A DNA stretch of 64,000 nt from Umbelopsis ramanniana AG (Eukaryota > Mucoromycota > Umbelopsidomycetes > Umbelopsidales > Umbelopsidaceae): NCBI RefSeq assembly GCF_025399195.1, contig NW_026252089.1:248001-312000 (forward strand), in the 5' to 3' direction. The position numbers were made by a program, and so were the translations under genes. The notes beneath the pieces were generated by a model. It saw only the letters and a list, made by a program, of their open reading frames with translations, was not told the DNA's origin and made no database searches. Below, one piece after another: positions 33,562-43,492 of this stretch (position 1 is its first letter; every line of letters starts with the position of its first letter).

Positions 33562-34945
33562 ATGTCGTCCGAAGTGGCCGAATGCTCCATCTGCATGGAG
33601 CCTTTGTCAGGGCTTCCGCTGGCTGCACTTCCATGCAAGCATGTCTATCATAATGATTGGTTCGTTTCTATAGCCCGTTTAAATCTATGGTTTCTTCTTC
33701 TTACTAATGCCCATAAATCCCTGTATAGCATTACAACCTGGATACGGTCAAGTGCGGCAGCCGTACCAAAATGTCCAGTATGTAGGAGTAAAACCAAACG
33801 CAATCAAATCATTGGCCCTCTCTATTTTACCATTCCTGCTAGTGAAGCACGGCCCAACGCCCAACCCACCCTCACAACCACCATTGGTCAGACGGAAGAT
33901 GTCGTTGACCTTTCGTATGCCACTGATTTGCAGACTAATTTTGATAAAGCACATAAGAGCCTTGAGGAGAAGACGGCGCTTCTTGAAAAAGCCAATCAAC
34001 AAATAGAGCGATTCAAAGCCCAAGCTATCCAACACCAATCTGAGCACCTTCGATTACAAGAAAGTCTTTCACGGAGTCAGCTACAATTACGATACGTCAA
34101 AGCACTGCGAGGGTAAGTTTTGAGCAGATGGATGAAAAGACGGCAATGAAAATATTCATAGTTGCCATACCAAACAGAGTTCAGGAATTAGATGCCGCTC
34201 TACAGTCTCCCAGCGCACAAGCACGAATGCGACAGTGGAAAGAATTACCGCGGGATCAATTGGCGCTGATATTGGGTAGTTTACATGAAAAGACGAGTAT
34301 GGTGGAAAAGTAAGTACACTCTTGCCTATGACTATTTAGCCAACAGCCGGTGACCTGGTTGAATTTTTTTTGGGTCTGTGCTTCGTCCTGCACGAAATTG
34401 TGCTCCATGCTTACCGTATCCTTTTCTAGCGAGCGTGCATTATGGAAACGAAAAGATAGAATGCAACAGGAAGAACTGAATATTCTGCGCATCAGCCTGG
34501 AAAAAAGCGAGCAAAAGGTAAGGCTAATCGAATGCGAGTCAAAAAAAAAAAAAAAGGCGGCGGTCTCAACTCAACTGTATTTTTTACAACTCACCAGAGA
34601 AAGAAAATGGTATTAAAAAAGCAAGAGTACGAAAAGGAGATAGAACGATTAAGTAGTCTTAGTCAGAATGGTAGTGTTCCTTATTCATTCCCGCCACAAC
34701 CTGGTACATCCTCAGCCAACAAGCGACGGATAGCTTCGGACGACGAAACGGACAGCAACGCCACGGATGATGAAGCGCCGCCTGTGATGAAGAAGAAAAA
34801 ACCAATACCGATTGAACTTTCGAGTGACAGCGACACCGATGCCGAAGAGGATGTTCCTGTTGTTGCTCGGTCCAAACCCATTCATCCAAAGAGACTAGAG
34901 TTACTTGGTATTCCCCCACAACACGAACCAACCGCTGGACAATGA
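33562..34945 (+). CDS. TRAIP-like RING-H2 E3 ubiquitin ligase
   Basis: A 349-residue protein. Exons 33562-33659, 33729-34112, 34178-34309, 34430-34517, 34598-34945 (1050 nt). The N-terminal RING is CSICMEPL, then PCKHVYHNDC and KCPVCRSK; the second Cys of the PCK..C motif is formed across intron 1 (TG|C). A long coiled coil follows (~110-260, e.g. EKTALLEKANQQIERFKAQ), then a disordered acidic and lysine-rich tail (KRRIASDDETDSNATDDE, VMKKKKPIPIEL). RING plus coiled coil of this order is like TRAIP (TRAF-interacting protein), which ubiquitinates the CMG helicase at stalled or crossing replication forks. Similarity outside the RING is only in architecture, so the TRAIP label is moderate. Confidence 0.7.
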
Positions 34946-35802
34946 CATCCCCCCCCCTTTTTTTTAAAACACACCTATACCCCATCTTCACTGTTATTTT
35001 ATGTACATAGTCGTTTTCAATATAATTTGCTGTTCTTGGTTTCAAAGACATTCTGAGTTTGTGTGACACACACGGGGAAAAAATTCAAATTGCGGTCTCT
35101 CGGAAAATATTAAACTGGAAATGGATAAACGCCAGGTTTGGCTATTCTTTAGCCAAAGCACTTTCCTTTGTTCATTTGGCAGGAAGAAACAAAAGAAGGC
35201 CATAAACCATGGAAACGAATGGATGACGGCGTATTTTGTCACTTGAATGGGCGTCTGTCCACGAAAGTTTACAAGACTTGTGGACGACGGGGCCCGAAAT
35301 GGGTAGCACCATGTGATGGAGATGCTTCCCCACAAAAGAGCTGATATAAAGGTCAAAGCATGAAAGGGCCGGTGCAGCGTGAATACGAATGACTTTGGTC
35401 TTTTTCTTAGGAAATGGAGGGGTCTAACCACCCATGGTATAGACATCGATGGAATATCGTTTCCATGAGATGGAAGAGAAAAGTAAGAAAGAGAGACGGG
35501 AATAAAAAAGAATTTTTTACATGTAGAATCCTAAAAGTTTTGGGCCAAGCTCTATTTTTTTTCCCTGGGTGGGTTGGAATTCTCTTCTCTTGCTTTTTCA
35601 AAAGTCTTTTCAACCGCTAAACCTTGGAGCTGTTGACCCTCAACTATCCTCTTGTAGACATTAGATTGGAATTCTCGGTTGGGAATCTGGCATTATTCTC
35701 TCCAGTTCACAATTCTCTTGATTACACTAGCTTCAACTCCCTTTTCTTTCCTCTCGCTTTTTTATTTTTGCATCGTCGTTGGTTTTTGCATCGAACTATC
35801 CC
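34946..35802. other. Intergenic region upstream of the PAS/zinc-cluster gene
   Basis: 857 bp with the 3' flank of the TRAIP-like gene and the promoter and leader of the next regulator. A C/T-rich block (34967-34985, 35690-35770) precedes the start. No gene supported. Confidence 0.5.
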
Positions 35803-38267
35803 ATGCAGATGCTGCAAGGTTCTCCCACCATTCAGAACGAGTTGAGCTTGTCTGCTCCATTCTTCGCCATGGGGTTACCAAGTGGTGACCAACAGACCCC
35901 ACATATATCCCAATTTGAATCAACTCCTAGCTTATCTGATGAATCATCTTTGAGCGTTGCCATGTCTCACTCGCCTCAAGACACTATGTATTCTACCTCC
36001 CAGATCCAATTTGACTCTTCCTATCTCGATCAGGCTAGCGATGATGATGGCTCGCCTGTCACTGTACCCTCGAAAAGAGGTAGCAAGAATCATGTTTCGA
36101 GTGCTTGTAAGCTGCTTGCCTTCTAGATGTTGGTTGTATAGGAACTTTTCACATCATTCTGACCTTTTTCTCTGCATACAGGCATAAATTGTAAGCGAGC
36201 CCATCTTGCTTGTGATGGTAAGTGTTTACTGTTCGGTGTCAATACTTTAGCAGGATGGTATTTCTCACAATCGCCTTCTCTTCCCGGCCCGCTCCTCTCC
36301 TTGACGCTCCAATTTTACTCATTTTCATACTAGTTTCACGCCCATGCAAACGCTGTGTGACGTTGGGTAAACAAGATTCTTGCCACGATATCGCACACAA
36401 AAAACGTGGACGACCGAAACTACGAGACAAAGCTTCTATGATGCAAAGTCATTTCTTGGCGAATGAACGGAAATATGAAATCATGTATGATGCCATCCAA
36501 ACACCTGCCTTTGCCACGTCGGCTCAACGAGTCAATCGACCACAACAAGCTGCGCAACCCCAACAAGCAGGTCGGATTGCCTTTGTTCATCAAACGTTAG
36601 AAGAATTTCATGAACAACAGCAGCAACAGCAGCGAGAGGAGGAGCAGATTCATGAGCGAATCATTCGAAGGTCATTCAGTCGAGGAAGCGAAGCGGCTGC
36701 AGATAAGCCGCAGCATGCCCACCCGATGCACCAACACTCTGCGTCTCCGGCTCTTCAAGAAGTCTCCGTGCCTATACATCCTACTCAACCCCTTAATGAA
36801 CATACCCACTATTTATCGCCCATAGATTTTAACCCATCCAACCTGCTGGCAGAAGGACCGGATTTAAATGAAGCTTCCATGTCACCCATACTGATCAACG
36901 GTGCCATGGATATGCCATCTCCGGCAAGGGAACACCCACCTGTTTCCAGCGGGGGTCCTCCTCCTCAAGTGACTGTGTTTATGTCTATGGAAGTGTGTTG
37001 TGCTCGGGCGTCCGATGAAGTGACCGAGGCATGGGGATATTACCCGCAAGAACTCGCCCATCGCTCGTTTTACGATTTTGTCTCCCCCAAAGATACCGAC
37101 CGCTTAGCGCAACTTCACCGACTTTTGCTGGACAACATTCAAAATGTTGCCGACCAAGCAACCAATGGGAGCCAAAAGCGACACGCTCGATTACCGCGTG
37201 CCGAACGGACCACGAGTGATTTATTTTACGATACTCTACCTGAACGACTGATGTATGTGGCCAAAGGGTCCAATACGTACTCTGACACGCTTCATATCAA
37301 GCGACGAGACGGAGACATGGAATTGTTCAACTTCAAGGTGTACTTGGGTGGAGGGTTTGGAGCCGACTTATTTAACCCCGATACGTACAGTAAACTCTAC
37401 ATTGTTGCGATTTTGAGCAAACATCAATACGCTGTGCAAGCGTCGTATGAACCACAGCAACTAGCCTCCACCCGATCCAACTTTACTGAAACAGGCGCAG
37501 ATAGCCCGATGGCCTGCGATAGTCCACAGAACGGCGGTCCTTCATCGATGGACATGACGGGTTCCAGTACACCGGAGTTGAAGAACCTAAGTAGTGGTGG
37601 CTCCACCCTAGGCAGTAGTGATCATGACCGATTCCAAGTGTTCCGAAAGCCAAGCATGTCGCTGACGACACCGTTTTCTTCTGGGTTTTCCAATACGAGT
37701 ATGGTAGAGTCCAGGATCTCTAAATCACCACCCCGGCTAGGTGGTATCAATTATCTTAATTCTGCCGCCGTACCCAATCAAGCCCCTGTGTCACCCAAAA
37801 TTAATATTGCGCCGACCACCAATCAACAAGGTCTTTTGAACACTTCGTCCACTCGATTTTTCCCAAAAACAGGCAATAGCGGCAATCCCACTACCAATGC
37901 CTCCACCAGCTTTCGAACCATGTCCATGAATCCCATCACAAGCGCGCTACCCGATACATCTTATTACTCTCGTCGTTCCGATCCGTTTGTTATTACCCCG
38001 CCTAATCGATTTGCACCCACGCCACTCGGTCGTGCCAGTGCTTCCTATACACATCCGACCACCCAGTACTTTTTACAAACCTCCAGCAGTACCCTCAATG
38101 CAGCCGCATCGGCCGCTCAAACCAAGACTCGAGGCGGTCCTGGCTATAGTTTTACACCCATGTCAGGGGCAAGAGGAGCCGATGACCTTGCTCCTAATGA
38201 TCGAGCCACGGGTAAAACTGAAAGCAATCCAAAGATGGAGATGAGTATTACTTCGCTGCTGTGTTGA
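35803..38267 (+). CDS. Zn(II)2Cys6 transcription factor with PAS domain (Ert1/AcuK-like architecture)
   Basis: A 757-residue regulator. Exons 35803-36106, 36182-36217, 36334-38267 (2274 nt). The zinc cluster is encoded across all three exons: C102-x2-C105-x6-C112-x5-C118-x2-C121-x8-C130, with CINCKRAHLACD from the middle exon and RPCKRCVTLGKQDSC from the last. KKRGRPKLRD after the cluster looks like an AT-hook. A PAS fold is visible at about 325-470 (VTVFMSMEVCCARASDEV, YYPQELAHRSFYDFVSP). Ert1, Rds2 and AcuK/AcuM of ascomycetes share the ACxxCRRAHLTCD-type cluster and a PAS domain and control gluconeogenesis; the relation is by architecture, so target genes are unknown. The Gln- and Ser-rich C-terminus may activate transcription. 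The start is the first ATG of the frame. Confidence 0.85.
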
Positions 38268-38601
38268 ACTGCATCACCTCCCCAAAACCGTCCTTTCCCC
38301 AAGAACAATCAACCAGTATATAGTACCCTGTCTCTTAATTGTGTGTTTTTGACCGACTCTTTTGTACAATAAAGCTAAAATACCGTAACCTACTTGATCT
38401 TTTTTTATATAAAAATTTTCAGGTCAGTAGCGTCATTTGGATCGGCCAAGCGAGGAAACAGCTATCGTCGTTAGAGGAGTTTAAATCTCAGTGTCGGGAA
38501 CCAGCCAATGGCACCAAGGGACCCTCGCGTTTTTTTCTATTTTCTCTTCATTATCAGCCCTCAAGCGGGTCACACATCTCTTCCATCTCTCTCATCTCAT
38601 C
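38268..38601. other. Spacer with 3' end of the regulator and GMD promoter
   Basis: 334 bp. Contains an AATAAA near 38368 and, just before the next gene, a pyrimidine-rich leader. Nothing else identified. Confidence 0.5.
38368..38373 (+). terminator. Putative polyadenylation signal AATAAA
   Basis: A perfect AATAAA about 100 bp after the stop of the PAS/zinc-cluster gene, in a T-rich flank. Such hexamers occur by chance in AT-rich DNA, so it is only plausible. Confidence 0.35.
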
Positions 38602-40269
38602 ATGTCTGAATCAGTCCTTGCCCCCGTCAAGATCCTCGCTAATCATATGAGCCATCTCTCTCTTGAACAGTACAGAGCCCGTAAGGTTGCTTTGATCACT
38701 GGTAAGAATCTCTCCCCTCCTGCAAGCCCTCAGGTGAATGCCATCTGCACATCATCTCGGGCTCATCTCTGTTGATCTGGGCAATCCTGTTTTTTATTCT
38801 CATCTTGGCTGTTGACCATGATGCTCCTGTGATGTACCAAGTGTTTCACTAACCGTCTCCGTTTTTTTTATTATTATTTTCTTCTCCTAGGTGTCACTGG
38901 CCAAGACGGTTCCTACTTGACCGAATTCTTGCTTGACAAGGGTTACGAAGTTCACGGTATCATTCGCCGTTCATCTTCCTTCAACACTGGCCGTATTGAG
39001 CATATCTACAAGGACAGACACGATCAAGGTAAGAACTCCAACCATTTTGGGACCCAGGTCGAGATCGAATGGATAGAAGGTGGCGGGGGCATTACGTACC
39101 GATGTGTATCTGTCTTAGAGAGGCGTTTTACTGCAATGACCCACAGCTAGAACATGCCCTGCCCACAGTAATATCCTGCCGGCCGAAATGTCCTGCCGAC
39201 CGAAATCTTACTATTTTTATCCACCTCTGCCAAAATAACAATAAACTCTAACCTTCCCTTTTTTCTTTCTTTAGGCGTCAAGTTCTTCTTGCACCACGGT
39301 GATCTTACTGATTCCACATGCCTGGTCCACATCGTTAGCCAGGTTCAACCTACTGAAATCTATAACTTGGGTGCTCAGTCCCACGTCAAGGTCTCTTTCG
39401 ATATGTCTGAGTACACTGGTGACGTTGATGCTTTGGGTACTCTTCGTCTTTTGGATGCTATCCGCACTTGCGGTCTCCAAGACCGTGTCCGTTTCTACCA
39501 AGCCTCTACCTCCGAACTCTACGGTAAGGTTGTCGAGACTCCCCAGAAGGAAACCACTCCTTTCTACCCTCGTTCCCCCTATGGTGTTGCCAAGCTCTAC
39601 GGTTTCTGGATCGTTGTCAACTACCGTGAATCATATGACATGTATGCCTGCAACGGTATCTTGTTCAACCACGAATCTCCTCGCCGAGGACGTACTTTCG
39701 TCACTCGCAAGATTACCAGAGCTGTTGCTGATATCCATCTTGGTCGCCAGGTAAAGCGCCTTTCTGACTGATCTTGGGGCCCGACGGTCGCACAAGCTTC
39801 AGCCATTTTTATGTTTTTTTAATGGGCAGCGATATTAACCTTTTGCCCATAGGAATGCTTGTACCTCGGTAACATCGATGCTAAGCGTGATTGGGGTCAT
39901 GCCCGCGATTACATTGAGGGTATGTGGATGATGCTTCAACAAGACCAACCTGAGGACTTTGTTCTCGCCACCGGTGAGACCCACACTGTCCGTTCCTTCG
40001 TCGAGAAGGCTTTCGGTGTCACTGGACGCAAGATCGTCTGGGAAGGTGAAGGTGTCAATGAAGTCGGTAAGGATGCTGAGAGTGGAAAGGTTCGCGTCCG
40101 TATCGATCCCAAGTACTTCCGTCCCGCTGAAGTCGAGCTCTTGCTCGGTGATCCCGCTAAGGCTAAGGAGAAGATGGGTTGGGAACGCAAGGTCAACTTT
40201 GACGAATTGGTCACCGAGATGGTCGTCGCTGATATCGAAGGCTCTCTCAAGAACGATACCTACAACTAG
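38602..40269 (+). CDS. GMD: GDP-mannose 4,6-dehydratase
   Basis: A 376-residue NADP-dependent short-chain-dehydrogenase-type enzyme converting GDP-mannose to GDP-4-keto-6-deoxymannose, the first step to GDP-L-fucose. Exons 38602-38701, 38891-39028, 39275-39750, 39853-40269 (1131 nt). Visible: nucleotide-binding [32 protein letters not shown], the STSELYG and [10 protein letters not shown] blocks carrying the catalytic Thr/Ser, Glu, Tyr and Lys, and [17 protein letters not shown]. Every motif is intact and the length is that of the family. The first ~27 residues are poorly conserved. Fucose is a known component of Mucoromycota wall polysaccharides, which fits. Codon use is strongly biased to C-ending codons compared with neighbours, suggesting high expression. 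Confidence 0.96.
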
Positions 40270-40581
40270 ACCTAACCATTTGCACTCCCCCCCATTCTCC
40301 CATATAAATTTTTCGTGTTATCTCCCTCTGTTACCTTTTTTTCTCTTCTCTCTTCATCTTGTTTTCATAGAAAAAAAACATCCCAAAACCCGCAAATAAA
40401 CGAGGATATATAATCAATGTTTTCGCTTGGATCCAAACCAACGTCTGAGAATCAAACAGAAATATTACATAGATTTCATGTTCAGCTAGGCTAAAAATAA
40501 TCGATTGTGGTGGCAAAGAGGTGTGTGTGCTTTTACTCTTTTTTATTTTAAAAACACATATAAAATCGTAAAAAAAGCTGT
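40270..40581. other. Spacer between convergent GMD and Tom20-SET genes
   Basis: 312 bp of T-rich 3' flank for two convergent genes. A CAAATAAAC at about 40392 may serve as a polyadenylation signal for GMD. Confidence 0.45.
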
Positions 40582-42405
40582 CTAATCGGTTTCACACTTG
40601 GAGCATACACACTTGAACTGGAACAATTCAGCCAATTGGTTTCGTCGTTGCTCAGTGTTCTTATCCTCAAGTTGAATATAGCTGGTTCGAAGCTCTTCAC
40701 CCTTCTTGATGGGCTTAGCTGCCTTGACGGTCAGACTGTGTGACTTGTCGGCAAATTCGATCTGGGTGTTAGGCTCACAGGAGTGTGAAAGATAAGTCGT
40801 GGCACGATAAAGGGCACTACCGACGGAAAGTTGGTCGGGGAGGGATTCTCTGTGCAACTCGGTTGATTTCTGCGAAGCAATTCCCCAATTAGTTTTTTAC
40901 TTCTGACCATTAACTCCCTTACCGCGTAAATTTAAGCTTTAGCCCATCCTTACCTCTATCTCCTTATCTCCTTTGCTGATGGACTGGACAGAGTATGCGT
41001 TGAAAAGAATCTTACCCTTGAGCATCAGGAAACGCTCTTCGGTCAAGAATTCATCAACACCAGTCACCTTGGGTCCCAACAACTCCTTGATCAAACTCAA
41101 TTCCTTCAGGTTTTGAGGGGTAGGTGTGAGTTCAAGATATCTAAAGCGGTCAACGTGATCCCAAGAGCTGTATCCATCGGTAACACCGGACTTGGCCTTT
41201 TCGATTTCGTCATGAACCATGGTGGCAAGGAATCTAGCAATCAAATAAGGGTATTTCACGTTCTTTTCCTTTGAAAAGTCAAGGAATGCTTGTTCCTGAG
41301 AAGAAGCGTCATCCTTGGTCTTGTTGTTGGTGCACAAGAATTGGTGATATTCTTCATTGGCCTTCTCGTAACACGATTGGCTACAGAAAACAACTTGGTT
41401 ACAGTTGGCACATTCAACCTTGTCTGCTGTGATGTGCTTCAAGCAGTAGTTACAAAAGTCTCCTCCCTAAAAGACACCGATGATGAGTCACTGTCAGCAC
41501 ATTACCACAACGAAGGCGCTGGGTTTACCTCAAGTTGGGAGTTCAAAGCGGAAACAATGGGCTCTTCCACAAAGATAACATCACCCTCCTCGAAATCTTG
41601 GGTGGCGACCAATCCCTTACGAAGAACAGTCTGTCCTTCACCATTTTGACCTTCTTCGATATCACCAATCTTGACGTGCATATCTTCCGGAGGGAATGAT
41701 TCGTAGAAGCCGTCTTGACGTTTTTGGTGCTGCCATAGATGTCAACCTACATACTTGATAAATTACGTACGGGGAAATTTAAAACGAAAGCGTACCTCCA
41801 AAGTCATCATGCCGACAACCAACTGGAAAACGGGTTCAGGAACAGTCTTCTGATAGATCATAATAAGTTCGACAGGTGAAGGGTACACCTTTTGAGCACG
41901 GAAGAAGCACATGGCGGCTTCAAAGTAATGTTCCTCTCCTGCACCGAATATGAATAACGTTGTTGGCCACAGCTTAGCCCTGACAGCGGAAACATCTTAC
42001 CTTGAGCACACAGCGTCTCACCAGCAGAGATCTGAGCCATGAAGAACTTCTCCTTGTCTTCGACAGAGGTAGGGAAAGTCTCTTCGTTGACAGCTTCGAG
42101 GCCAGCCTCAAGTGTCTCAGACACCTTTTGCTTTATGTTTTCAGCTGACATCTTTGCCTTCTTCGCAGACTTCTTCTTCTCGCGCTCTAATCCAGAAACA
42201 TGTTTTGTTTAGTTTTTCGTCTTTTTTACACAGGTAGGTACCGGAAGTTATAAAAAACGACACGGGTATTATTAGGTCCAAACGTACTCAATTTTCTTCT
42301 GAATTCAGGATCATTTCTTCTTTTCTGATCAAAGTAGAAGGCGTATCCGAGTGCAATGGCAGCAACGGTTCCAAGAGTGGCAATGGCGACAGTCTTTGTC
42401 TTCAT
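40582..42405 (-). CDS. Tom20 fused to a SET/MYND (SMYD-type) domain
   Basis: A 482-residue protein from exons 42405-42288, 42186-42001, 41938-41796, 41729-41529, 41466-40954 and 40869-40582 (1449 nt). Residues ~5-27 are a transmembrane segment (AIATLGTVAAIALGYAFYFD) followed by KRRNDPEFRRKLKRE, the Tom20 anchor; then FFMAQISAGETLCAQGEE and KTVPEPVFQLVVGMM, the Tom20 receptor domain, to ~149. From ~150 the SET domain begins (VLRKGLVATQDFEEGDVIF), interrupted by a MYND zinc finger (CNYCLKH, CANCNQVVFCSQSC). SHSCEPN and KKGEELRTSYI correspond to the SET catalytic motifs, and CVCSKC is the post-SET cluster. Tom20 is the outer-membrane import receptor; SMYD proteins methylate lysines. All exon joins keep frame, so a fusion is read, not two genes. 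Confidence 0.85.
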
Positions 42406-42863
42406 CGAGGGCGAAGGAAGGGCGAGTAGTCACTCGTCATTTTTTTGCGCTTTTCTCCGGTTTTTGTTGTTTGCAAGCGTGAAAACGACTCAAACGTGAC
42501 TGCTAAAAGATCCCGCTCGCTCGCTCCACTAAGGCTTTTGGCCCAATCACCCGTGCTCCCTTGCCTTTAGGTCCTTTCGACATGACTATTGGATTATTTC
42601 AATGACAGTGAGATATTTTTCACATAGACTGGGATCATCGACGTCAGAACAGATAGAAATTCCGCCTGCTCATGAGTGAATATTCGATGGATTTTTCATG
42701 GCGTCAGATTCTGCTCGTGAAAAAGTCATAGGCCGTGCGTCATACATACGTCGACCGAAAATAGCTATCATGCAAATCATGTCTTCTACTAGTTTCAAAA
42801 ACTATATAAAGTCGAGCACTTATTCAATCCGGCAGTGGTTTGATTATCAAATTCTATCCTATC
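42406..42863. promoter_or_regulatory. Divergent promoter of two mitochondrial-type genes
   Basis: 458 bp between the Tom20-SET ATG and the small mitochondrial-type protein ATG. No coding signal. A TATA box is present on the right side. Confidence 0.55.
42804..42810 (+). promoter_or_regulatory. TATA box for the small mitochondrial-type gene
   Basis: TATATAA lies 54-60 bp before the ATG at 42864 in the context ACTATATAAAG, a good match to the TATA consensus. It supports the chosen start. Confidence 0.5.
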
Positions 42864-43219
42864 ATGCTACGCCTTCAATCCACTCGCGCACTCAGCAAAC
42901 TCGCTGCCCCTGCACGTTCCAACGTTCGCATGATGTCCGCTTTCTCACACATGTCTGACAACGACCCAGAAGTCTTGGAGAAGGAGAAGAAGGAGCACCT
43001 TGAAAAGGAGGAGAAGAAATGGAACGAGAAATTGGCTTCTTTCAGCGAAGCATCCGTAAGTTATCCAAAACTGATATGCTTATAGTGTGGCCAATGAATT
43101 AACCCTTTCTGTAGGTGAAGGCTGATCAGTCTGAAGATAAACCTATTGACGTCTTGCAAAAGGAATCCAGCGCCGAAATGAAGAAGCAACACTCCGAAGT
43201 GAAGAGCACTGTCAAATAG
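42864..43219 (+). CDS. Small conserved fungal protein, probably mitochondrial
   Basis: A 98-residue protein from exons 42864-43055 and 43115-43219. The N-terminus MLRLQSTRALSKLAAPARSN is Arg/Ser/Ala-rich with no acidic residues, as in mitochondrial presequences. The body is highly charged and helical with DNDPEVLEKEKKEHLEK, then WNEKLASFSEASVKADQSED, a motif I associate with a small uncharacterised fungal family. It resembles the F1-ATPase inhibitor only in size and charge, so I do not call it that. Divergent from the Tom20-SET gene with a shared 458-bp promoter. Confidence 0.68.
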
Positions 43220-43492
43220 AGCCACCATCAACGGTTCATTACCGGATATTTCAGGTGGCCATTTGCTGTAGCATGCCCATAGCTTGTAGACGCACACCTC
43301 CTATGTTGTAAATAGCATGCATTCAATTACATATCATTTTGAGCCAGGTATAAACAGCTTTTTTACTGTGGAAACCCAACTATGCAAACAAAAAAAATTG
43401 TATCCAAAAAAAAAAATTAACGAATTAAGTGAATGTGTGAAATTTGGCTATGTTGCTGGGATATGTACAAGGAAAGGCAGGTTTGGATAGAA

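Noticed and set aside
42864-43219. Identification as the F1-ATPase inhibitor IF1
   Set aside because: Similar size and charge, but the IF1 core motif is not visible; WNEKLAS is a different signature.
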